Positions 55,149-64,000 of a stretch of DNA of 64,000 nucleotides are shown one piece after another. The notes under the pieces are model-generated. The model was not told where the DNA came from, searched no databases, and saw nothing but the letters and a program-made list of their open reading frames with translations. A program made the translations under genes and the position numbers. This DNA is from Diadophis punctatus similis (taxonomy: Eukaryota > Chordata > Lepidosauria > Squamata > Dipsadidae), in assembly GCA_023053685.1 (NCBI GenBank), contig JALIGW010000005.1, positions 29,540,480 through 29,604,479 of the forward strand, written 5' to 3'. How positions within the stretch are numbered: the stretch's first letter is position 1; each line of letters begins with the position of its first letter.

Positions 55149-55560
55149 ACATTTCTTACGTGCTCATGTAATAGATCAATAACCTGAATTGATATAATCA
55201 TAAAGCCTTGAAATATTATGGGTGTTCAGTAGAGAATTCAAACATTGCATAAAGCCATAGTATAGCTCATTTGATTTTGTTCAACAAGTCATGGCTAAAA
55301 CAAATCAAGGATTATCATGAGCAGTTACTTCTGCTCTCAAAAACTCTTGAGTACACAGAATAGATTCATGGAAACAAAGACTGGATGATTGGTAATTATA
55401 GGGCTATGGTAGTGTGAACCCATCCCCATATTGTCAAAGGAACTATGCTAGTAGAGATGCTTTGAACAATTGTCTTACTAGAGCTACCTTCTCTGGGCTG
55501 CAAAAAAACCAGACAATCACTAGATGGCAGAAAAATGTTAGGGTTTCTATGCAGTAGAAG
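55149..55560. other. No recognisable gene
   Basis: Contains a CTCF-like motif at 55518-55534. Confidence 0.5.
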
Positions 55561-55568
55561 CTGTAGAT

Positions 55569-55688
55569 CAGGGGTGTGAAACTTGCAGCATCACGTTGTC
55601 ATCACTTTTTCCCCCTTCGCTAAAACGGGGGTGGACGTGGCCAGTGTGTGATGCATCTGGCCGACGGGCCACAAGTTTGACATCCCTG
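55569..55688. mobile_element. hAT MITE with perfect 8-bp duplication
   Basis: 120 bp, CAGGGGTGTGAAACTTG to CAAGTTTGACATCCCTG. Flanked by CTGTAGAT at 55561-55568 and 55689-55696. Confidence 0.9.
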
Positions 55689-55862
55689 CTGTAGATGCTG
55701 TCATCTAATAGTTATCTGGATTTTTACAGCCTAGAGTGTGTAGCCTTAGTCTTACGTACTAATAGAAAAATTAGCATGTTCATCTTTCTACCTATTAGCC
55801 TTGATCCTTCGATCAATGCATAATGCATAATAAACTTAGTAAGATTTATATTATATATAAAT

Positions 55863-56218
55863 GTCGGCTGGTGGGCCCACGAACGAGGGCCTTCTCTGTG
55901 GCAGCACCGGCTCTCTGGAATACACTATCCCCCGAAATCCGCATTATTCCCACCCTGCCAGCCTTCAGAAAAGCAGTTAAAACATGGCTTTGTCAACAGG
56001 CCTGGGGCCAATGATTTTAATACAACACCAATCATTCTTGGCCCCATTAATGATTTATTGTATGGGTTTTTAAATTGTGGTTTTTAATGTTTTTTTTATG
56101 TTTTAATATCTATTGTTTTTAATGCTTTTTATATTTGTTGTTGCATGTGAATTTTTACTGTTGTGAGCCGCCCAGAGTCTCTGTGGAGTGGGCGGCATAC
56201 AAATGCAACTAATAAATT
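55863..56218 (+). mobile_element. L2 LINE 3' end
   Basis: Encodes CRLVGPRTRAFSVAAPALWN, then RIIPTLPAFRKAVKTWLCQQ, with the natural stop near 56013. The 3' hairpin GCCGCCCAGAGTC...GGGCGGC lies at 56167-56195. The AATAAAT tail passes into a microsatellite. Confidence 0.85.
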
Positions 56219-56443
<225 letters not shown>

Positions 56444-56486
56444 ACTGTACTACAACTATCCAAAATGGCACCCTAAGAAGGAGAGT

Positions 56487-56535
56487 CACTTAGGTGAGTT
56501 GGGCAGTATAGAAATGTGATGAATAAATAAAACAA
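56487..56535 (+). mobile_element. L2 tail remnant
   Basis: GAGTTGGGCAGTATAGAAAT followed by GAATAAATAAAAC resembles the extreme L2 3' end. Confidence 0.4.
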
Positions 56536-56797
56536 ATCAATAGAATGCGAAGCTTGAAATAACTCAAGTTGCAGAAATAAATGAATCCCAAAGCAGTGGA
56601 AGCAGATCACTACAAAATAATTAGATGTGGAATGAACATGCTAAGCAGGCTGAAATGCTGACTCTGAAAGAAAAATAGATTGAATGAAATGGAATATCAG
56701 TCAAAAGAGCACAGCTGGCTTGTTGGCGGGAACTGTGAACGTGAGCATTTGTTTATACTTTGAGCTTAGCTAAGCTACTATGCTAACTCCCTGATAG

Positions 56798-56907
56798 CTA
56801 TAGCAATAGCACTTAGACTTATATACCGCTTCATAGAGCTTTTTTCATCCCTCTCTAAGCGGTTTTACAGAGTCAGCATATTGCCCCCAACAATCTGGGT
56901 CCTCATT
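56798..56907 (-). mobile_element. tRNA-headed squamate SINE, tail half only
   Basis: Reverse-strand copy from the ATTGCTAT tail to CAATCTGGGTCCTCATT; the tRNA-like head is missing (5' truncation). Confidence 0.85.
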
Positions 56908-58075
56908 GATTCCTTTGATACCAAACCAAAAAAAAAAAGCTTAAATCTTGACCTGATTCAAAAATTCAACATTGTTGAGAGGAATCGTGTGCTTCTCTTC
57001 GTTCCCTCTACTTTGCAGTTAAAAGTTCATTTGCACAAGGAAAATAAATCACCCAGGGTGTACTTTGCTGAGACATTGTTTACTCTGGAAGCGAATTCTT
57101 TCAGCTCTTAACTTTTTAGAATCCCAGGAATGCAGGAGGCATTGCAGAGGTGAACATCCTGACCTTTTGTTGCTGTGAGCTGCTATATACCTGCTTAAAT
57201 CTTTGGCAGCAGCAAATAAAAAGGCTGCTCAGCTCCTCTTGCATATTTTTCCCTACCAGAATATAATCTCTGCGCAGAACAAATGTCAAACTTTATATAT
57301 CATTTTTGTGGGGGGAAAGGCTTGAGTATGTATTTCAATGTCCGTCCCTTTGTTAGGCCCACTTCATACTCTACAGCAGGGGTCCCCAACCTCCGGTCCA
57401 TGTTAGCTTGTGGTTGTTAATGTTATTGACATCATAAGAGCAGGAAATTGTGTACTGGACCAATATCATCCTGTGGTTAAATTTGGAGGCACTTCGTAAT
57501 GCCTTAGAGTATTTTTCCAGGATTACATGGAATCTGAAGACAGATTGTATCATAAAAATCAATGAAATATTTATTTTAAGAGTGGAGGAAATGCTCCCTC
57601 AACCAGTCCTGGAGTGAAATGCATCTTTTATTATTCATCCATATATCTTTGTTTTCCTGGTAATCAATCCAGGATGTGTGAATACATTTTACAGTATATT
57701 TATTTTAGAACAATCTCTTTCCCACTCTTGTGTTGGCATGTGATGCCATTAATATACTTGCCCTCAATTTGTTGCCAAGTGAAGAAAAGAGCTTTTTGGC
57801 TTGATGTTCTAAACCAGAGAAATGTGCTATAATATTTTACTTATTATTAACTGCTCTTGGGCAGTTGACAATAATATAAACAAATCCCAAATGTTAGAGT
57901 GTATATTGAAAAATTAATGTTGGGTTATTTCTATACCTCAGTGAGACCCACAAGTCATTTTCACTGCACAAATTGCTTTGCAGAGATAAATCAAAGCTGC
58001 TTAATGTACACTGATGGCAATACAATTGTGACAGAATAGATTGACGTCTGATGTCCAGAAATATACTGTTGCTTT
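56908..58075. other. No recognisable gene
   Basis: AT-rich. At 57377-57403, CAGGGGTCCCCAACCTCCGG looks like one terminus of a hAT MITE without a partner. Confidence 0.45.
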
Positions 58076-58170
58076 GTCCCAAAGGTGCTTTTTCAAAAGG
58101 CAACTGGACTTTCTTTGTTTTTTCCTGAAGATGTTTCGATTCTCATCCAAGAAGCTTCCTCAGTTCTGTT
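58076..58170. mobile_element. Penelope-like fragment, single arm
   Basis: TCCCAAAGGTGCTTTTTC, GGCAACTGGACTTT and TTCTCATCCAAGAAGCTTCC match the left arm of 7151-7396. The partner arm is absent. Confidence 0.5.
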
Positions 58171-59264
58171 GTTCTGTTCTGTTGTTTTGTGTTATCAATC
58201 TGAGGTAGTACAACCACAAAATAGTATGAGAGCCTTAAGCAAAATGTGAATGAAATATATAAGACTAGAGAGAAGCTACAAATACTGTACCAGCTATAAT
58301 CTGATGGAAAATATCTGTATTATAACTATAAACTGTATTATAATTATAATCTATATTATAATAACAAGAGAATTTCCAGAGGATTCCAGTCTGGTTCTCC
58401 AAATGTGGCAATTGGAATTAATTCCAGGAATGTCAATAAATCAACTGATAGTTTATTTGTTAATCTCACTTTTATGTTTAATGGAATCTGTTCTGCCTGT
58501 ATGCCTGTTCGGTTTAATTTTTATTAGTGAATATGTTTTGATTGAAATGATTTAAATAGAGAAATAAGTCTACTCAGTTCTGAGATCTTTCTGCATTTAT
58601 TTTTGGACACAATATAACAGTTACACTATTGTTACACTGGAGAGCTTATACACCTTGTCTTAATTCCAAATGCTCTGAGAAAGAGTTCAGTTGAACTGTT
58701 GTTTCCCTCAGTCTACTAAGTGATGTGGAGAAAAGAAAATGTCAGAAAGTAAAAGCGAAAAAAAGAGGATTTTCAGAAAAATAACACTGTGACATCAGAA
58801 ATCAGAGGTCCTTAGCCATTTTGGATTCAGATCCCTCTTTTGGTTGGCTTCAGTTCTATTTTCATGCAATCCCATGTGATTTCTAAGAGCAAAACTGCCT
58901 ACTTCTGCATTAAAGATAACTTCTAATAGTGGCCCCACCATTCTAAAAATATCTGTGTTTTTAATCTTAAACAAGATTGACCTTATAGTCTATTAGACAC
59001 ATTCAGAAAAGCTTATAAGCTAGAAGATTATGCTTCTAAGGCTAGGAAAGGGAGGGCAAGTTCAACTTATTTCTTTACATCAGTTTAGCCTGTCCTTTAA
59101 ACAAAACAATTCCCAGAATGGTTCACTAAGATTAGTAGAATGATAGTCCTTCAGTTTGCAAGTTAAAGGTAATAACACATAACAAAAAGAAAAGAATGGG
59201 GAAGGAATGATGGAAAAATAAGACCAGGAATCTATTTTGTTAACTTTCTGTTCTAAACAATGAC
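58171..59264. other. No recognisable gene or repeat
   Basis: AT-rich sequence. Confidence 0.5.
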
Positions 59265-59387
59265 CAACTGTTTCCCAACCTTGGCAACTTGAAGATGTCT
59301 GGACTTCAACTCCCAGAATTCCCCAGCCAGCGAATTCTGGGAGTTGAAGTCCAGACATCTTCAAGTTGCCAAGGTTGGGAAACACTG
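59265..59387. mobile_element. Palindromic hAT MITE
   Basis: Same family as 37004-37139. Arms are almost perfect complements apart from the first bases, and the centre is 12 bp shorter. The flanking duplication is not recognisable. Confidence 0.85.
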
Positions 59388-59639
59388 AACTAGAAGAAAC
59401 AGGCCAGGAAGACAGGCAGAATTGCTGGAGCTAAATGTTCATTCCATATTGGCCAGATGTAAATAATCTCTTAGAAGAAGCAACTGAAGACACATATTTC
59501 TGAATGACAGAGCTGTTTTGGTGGTTTTTTTTTTAAACATATTGATGAGTAATGCTCTGCCTTAGTCAAAGTCTCAGAATGACTCTGGACAATTAAGCAT
59601 CATTTCTTACTACCCTGAAATAGGATGGACAGCTTCTGC
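59388..59639. other. No supported feature
   Basis: Short gap without recognised content. Confidence 0.5.
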
Positions 59640-60126
59640 TCATCCTGTCCCTACTCACACTCTCACATCCTGGACATAAATTGTTTCAACTCCTACCCTC
59701 AAAACAATGCTATAGAGCACTGCACACCAAGACAACTAGACACAAGAACAGTTTTTTTCCTGAATGCCATCACTCTGCTAAACAAATAATTCCCTCACCG
59801 CTGTCAAACTATTCACTAAGGCTGCATTACTATTACTATTAATCTTCTCATCGTTCCTATCACCCATCTCCTCCCACTTATGACTGTATGACTGTAACTT
59901 GTTGCTTGTATCCTTACGATTTATATTAATATTGTTTCCTGATTGCTTATTTGTACCCTATGACAATCATTAAGTGTTGTACCTTATGATTCTTGACAAA
60001 TGTATCTTTTCTTTTATGTACACTAAGAGCATACGCACCAAAGACAAATTCCTTGTGTGTCCAATCACACTTGGCCAATAAAGAATTCTATTCTGTTCTG
60101 TTCTGTTCTATTCTGTTCTGTTCTAT
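59640..60126 (+). mobile_element. LINE 3' end, CR1-related group, family unresolved
   Basis: A decayed coding end (NNAIEHCTPRQLDTRTVFFL, NAITLLNK) is followed by a long 3' region with TTGACAAATGTATCTTTTC, ATACGCACCAAAGACAAATT and CTTGGCCAATAAAGAATTCT. It ends in TTCTR repeats at 60087-60126. The microsatellite at 42332-42427 is probably the tail of another copy in reverse. Confidence 0.65.
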
Positions 60127-60926
60127 TCTACTCAATATTCTCAGCCTTGAGATCCTGATTTGAGCGGTGTCACAAAAGTCAATCAAAAGGAAAAAGAACA
60201 TTCAAATTACTCAGAGTTACTCTGAGGTAAGATGGACGGCCTACAAATCTTATAAACAAACAAACATATAAAATTTGCTTGTATATAAAATACCTTGGTT
60301 GGATATGGGGAATGAAATGGTCACATCTGAAAAGGAGCTCCTCCCAAATTGGACTAGCAAGTCTATATCCTGGCAGTGGTGAGACTGGTTGATGATAGAC
60401 ATGGAACATCAGTTCCAGACTACAGAATAAATTGAGTAGTTTTTGCCCAGCTCTAATATAAATTGTATACAAATGACAGAGCTCCTTCTCTAGCAGCATT
60501 TAGATTTTTATGGTGTGAAAATGCAGCGCTGTATTTGTATCCAACCAATGTACAGCCTTTGCTATTTCCCTAAAAATATAGCCAGAACAAACATCATCCC
60601 CTGTGCTGAGTCAAACAGAAGGTCCATTGATTATAATAACTCCAGGCTTGTAAACTGAAAATGAATATTTAACAAATGTGACTGGGACTGTCTTTTGATA
60701 GCATCCCCACTTTCACACTTAGATGGCATGGTAATATAAATAATTTTAAAAAACATTTTATTATCACTTTAGGGATCTGCAGAGAAAAGCAAGTCTCGCT
60801 CAAGTATCAGTCAAACAGTCATGCATGCTAAAGTACTTCAGGATTATGGTTGCTGGATCCCCAATTTTACCCTGAAAATCTGAAGGCTCTCATACTGAAG
60901 TCAGTAGAAATGCATTCATTTTATTA
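60127..60926. other. No recognisable gene or repeat
   Basis: AT-rich sequence. Confidence 0.5.
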
Positions 60927-61071
60927 ACCTTCCTCCTTCCTTCCTTCCTTCCTTCCTTCCTTCCTTCCTTCCTTCCTTCCTTCCCTTTCTTTCTTTCTTT
61001 CTCTCCCTTCTTTTCCTTTTCCTTTTCCTTTTCTTTTTCTTTTTCTTTCCCTTTCTTTTTCTTTCCCTTTC

Positions 61072-61135
<64 letters not shown>

Positions 61136-61141
61136 TCCTTC
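60927..61141 (+). repeat. (TTCC)n/(TTTC)n polypyrimidine tract
   Basis: About 215 bp of nearly pure pyrimidine on +, with TTCC, TTTTCC and TTTC blocks. Confidence 0.97.
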
Positions 61142-61537
61142 CTCTGTCAGTCTTTTTTTCAATTCCCCTCTGATAGAAGTAAAGCGATCAGGAGATGACT
61201 GTGACAATAACGTTCAATTTTATACAAAATCGTTTCTTCTGCCATTCTCACAGTTCCAGTTGGAGAGCAGATGTGACTGCAGCTGTTGAGGGAACTACAC
61301 CCCACTTTTTTTTATAACAGGAAATGCTCTACATACTGGGATGGTGAACATGTGATTAACGGACTAAATGTAGACTCCTCTGTCCCACACTCCAAGATTA
61401 TCCTGCCAAAATTCAGCCACAACAACAAATCTGACCAATTGTGGGCATTCTTGTGGATTCTTCTTAAAGAGAATGTTAAGGAAAAAATGCTTAAATACAT
61501 ACATATATGTGTGTGTGTTTGTGTTTTCAAACTTACA
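61142..61537. other. No recognisable gene
   Basis: Ends in a short (GT)n patch at 61508-61525 that belongs to the tail of the next SINE. Confidence 0.5.
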
Positions 61538-61676
61538 TTTTTGCTGATAAAGAAATAAAGGGAGAATAGTATAGAGCTATTTCAAGCTATTTAGCTCTCA
61601 TCAGCTAGCCATACCCTTCTTGGAGTCGAACTTGGGCTGCTTGCATTGTTAGGCAGTGCTTTTAACCTCTAAACCA
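61538..61676 (-). mobile_element. tRNA-like SINE, family C, reverse copy
   Basis: Read on -, it has a head like TTTAGAGGTTAAAAGCACTG (A-box region), CCCAAGTTCGACTCC (B box), GGGTATGGCTAGCTGATGAG, AGCTAAATAGCTTGAAATAG and CCCTTTATTTC, then an AC-rich tail. It is the inverted partner of 62075-62220. Confidence 0.65.
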
Positions 61677-61738
61677 TAAATTCTCCTCCCTCATCAGTAT
61701 GCTCCTTCCCATATTTGGGTATACCAGCTGACTCGACA

Positions 61739-61932
<194 letters not shown>

Positions 61933-62074
61933 TTGCCTGGATGGTCCCAGGGAGGGGCCGAAAGGCAAAAAGGAAGCTGTGATGCTTTCTCCCATATTTG
62001 GGTACACCAGGATGATAAGACAGAAAAACATATATAACCCTTTCCTGTTGAAGAGCTGATAGGGAATAGAGCCT

Positions 62075-62219
62075 GTGGCCTAGAGGTTAAGCAGCTGCCT
62101 TACAAGGCAGGCGGCCCAGGTTCAAATCCCAGTAAGGGTATGCCTATCTGATGAGAGCTAAATAGCTCGAAATAAATCTATAATAGTCTCCCTTTATTTT
62201 CATTTATCAGCAAAAAATG

Positions 62220-62220
<1 letters not shown>
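62075..62220 (+). mobile_element. tRNA-like SINE, family C, forward copy
   Basis: GAGCCTGTGGCCTAGAGGTT (A-box region), CCTTACAAGGCAGGCGGCCC (anticodon-arm-like), AGGTTCAAATCCCAG (B box), then GATGAGAGCTAAATAGCTCG and TCTCCCTTTATTTTC. It ends in (CA)n at 62222-62262. Confidence 0.7.

Positions 62221-62221
<1 letters not shown>

Positions 62222-62262
<41 letters not shown>
62222..62262 (+). repeat. (CA)n microsatellite
   Basis: About 20 CA units following the SINE tail. Confidence 0.95.
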
Positions 62263-62264
<2 letters not shown>

Positions 62265-62390
62265 AGGTAAAAAGGTAAAAAGAAAAAATATACCATTTGA
62301 AGTAAATTCTTAATGTGGACTTACATGGAATCTGTGCAGGTATTTTTTTAAAAGTGCCTACCCAATGTATCATTGGTTATTCATCTTAGA

Positions 62391-62792
62391 GGCAGTCCTC
62401 AACTTATTTGTTTAACAACCATTCAAAGTTATGACAGTGCTGAAAAAAGAGACTTATGACAAGTCCTTGCACTTACAACTGTTGAATCATCCCTGTCACA
62501 TCATCAAAATTCAGGCACTTGGTAACCTGCGTGTATTTACAACAGTTGGGGGTGCCCCGGGATCATGTGATCCCCATTTGCAGCCTTCCCAGGGGTCTTC
62601 TGACAAGCAAAGTCAATGGGAGGAGCTGGATTCACTTAACAACCACATGATTCATTTCATGACCATGGTGATTTGCTTAACGATGGTGGTAAAAAAGATT
62701 GTAAAATTGGGAGCAACCCACATAATGACTGCACTGCTTAGCAGCAGATGTCTCAGTTCCAAATGTGGTTGTAAATTGAGGACTATCTGTAT
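62391..62792. mobile_element. TA-flanked MITE, family B, complete
   Basis: GAGGCAGTCCTCAACTTATT, preceded by TTA, to TAAATTGAGGACTATCTG followed by TA. Contains GACAAGCAAAGTCAATGGG and the other family blocks. Confidence 0.8.
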
Positions 62793-63046
62793 TCTGGGTT
62801 CTCACTTCATTTTAAAATATGTACTGTACAGTTATGTTGCTTCCCTCTCTCAGTATGAATATTATTTTAAAAGGTTATGAAGAAATATAGAAATTGAGTA
62901 ATAAGACCACAAAAGAAGGAAACATGCAGATGAGCACAACAAATTTCTCTTGCTCTGTGTAAGGAGGTAGGTTTCTATTTGCATTCTCGTAGAATTTGAA
63001 TGGTTTACAAAATTATCAAACACAGAGTTAAAAATATGAAATCCTA

Positions 63047-63280
63047 CAGGGGTGAAATCCAGCAGGTTCTGACAGGTTCTGGAAAACCTGTAGTGGAAAT
63101 TTTGAGTAGTTCGGAGAACCGGCAAATACCACCTCTGGCTGGCCCCAGAGTGGAGAGGGAATGGGTATTTTGCAGTATTCTTCCCCTGCCATGCCCACCA
63201 AGCCACGCCCACCAAGCCACACCACACCCACCAAGTCACGCCCACAGAACCAGTTGTAAAAAAATTGGATTTCACCACTG
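63047..63280. mobile_element. hAT MITE with perfect 8-bp duplication
   Basis: 234 bp, CAGGGGTGAAATCCAGCAGG to GGATTTCACCACTG. Flanked by AAATCCTA at 63039-63046 and 63281-63288. Its right part shares CCACGCCCACCAAGCCAC blocks with 9983-10141, the region downstream of the hAT transposase relic. Confidence 0.92.
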
Positions 63281-63288
63281 AAATCCTA

Positions 63289-64000
63289 CAGGAAATATCT
63301 AATTAATTAAAATATCATGAATGTACTATCACCCATTGGAGTATAGGGGGAGGGAAAAGGCTAATCCTTCACATCTTTAAATGCTTCTCAAACAGCCAAA
63401 CTTTACAAGTCTTCAGAAGGCCAATAAGGTGGAGGAGAGGACATCTGGGCATCAGGTAGAGGAAGACTGATATAATAGCATAAGACATTAGAATAAAATC
63501 TTGGTGGCCGCTGGTTTCCACTTCCACCTCCATAATGTTGCCTCTGGTTGGGTCTTAATATTTTACCTGTTCCAGCAATTCCCTAAACTGCAATATCGAG
63601 GTTAATATCTTCTTTTTGGATGATATATGACGTTAACTAAAGTTTTGGCATGCAATAGATAAATAAATGATTTGAAAGACTGACAAGGAAAAACAGTTCG
63701 TTGTTTGTTTTGTTTATTTTAAAATACATAATTGTCACTGGACTTGTGGAGCAGTAGATATTTCTGGGATTATAAATATTTTTAAGCTTGAATCCCAAAC
63801 ATTACTCCCTGTTGCTTTGGGTCCAGCAAATAAAATGAAAGAAAGTATTCCAGAAATATTTCTGTTTCTGACACATAATCCTTCTCTTTCACGATCTGTA
63901 TCTAGCTTTACTGACTGTCATTTAGTATAACTATACAATTTTATCCCACCTTTCTGCTAAAAACCCAAGACAGTGAAGATCCTCATTTATTTAATCCTCC
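63289..64000. other. No recognisable gene or repeat
   Basis: AT-rich sequence to the window end. Confidence 0.5.

Noticed and set aside
62075..62145. Functional tRNA gene
   Set aside because: A- and B-box-like sequences are present, but the cloverleaf is imperfect and the sequence continues into a SINE body and a (CA)n tail, with an inverted copy nearby.

Overview
The window looks like intergenic or intronic DNA of a squamate reptile, most likely a snake. The evidence is the repeat mixture: CR1, L2, RTE/Bov-B and L1 LINE pieces; tRNA-headed SINEs; many short DNA transposons with 8-bp (hAT) or TA (Tc1/mariner-like) target duplications; Penelope-like fragments; and very long microsatellites. 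I found no host protein-coding exon that I can support. Every long open frame is either transposon coding sequence or a translated simple repeat.

The best-preserved object is a Ty1/copia LTR retrotransposon at 17749-22363 on the + strand. It has two 264-bp LTRs that read as identical, a 5-bp target duplication (GCATT), a primer binding site that matches the interior (anticodon arm) of initiator tRNA-Met, Gag with a zinc knuckle, protease, a DD35E integrase, reverse transcriptase and RNase H, and a polypurine tract. The reading frame is broken once, at an A6 run near the end of integrase.

Layout. 1-5.1 kb: a hAT element with a perfect target duplication, an L1 3' end, a Penelope-like fragment with a hammerhead-ribozyme-like core on the - strand, and a TA-flanked MITE carrying a minisatellite. 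6.8-10.2 kb: two CR1 ends, a palindromic Penelope-like insertion with an 11-bp duplication, and a hAT transposase relic whose N- and C-termini survive in one frame with the middle missing. 10.8-17 kb: microsatellites, an RTE-type LINE end, a solo LTR, SINEs and hAT MITEs. 17.7-22.4 kb: the copia element. 22.5-32 kb: SINEs, a decayed L2 reverse transcriptase interrupted by a hAT MITE, and long stretches without recognisable content. 32-34.5 kb: a hAT MITE with filler DNA and a rearranged L1. 37-46.6 kb: palindromic MITEs, a CpG-rich 703-bp hAT element, Bov-B, a family of TA-flanked MITEs, and a three-layer nest of insertions. 48-64 kb: more MITEs, L2 3' ends (one inside a hAT element), a second solo LTR, microsatellites, and an inverted pair of tRNA-like SINEs.

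How the parts relate (inference). L2, CR1 and Bov-B supply the machinery for the SINEs; the SINE tails here share a 3' hairpin layout with L2. The autonomous hAT relic near 9.2-10.1 kb shares its right end with a complete 234-bp MITE at 63 kb. Two motifs recur in the repeats and could have regulatory effects: NRF1-like GCGCATGCGC in hAT elements, and a CTCF-like CACTAGATGGCAG motif.
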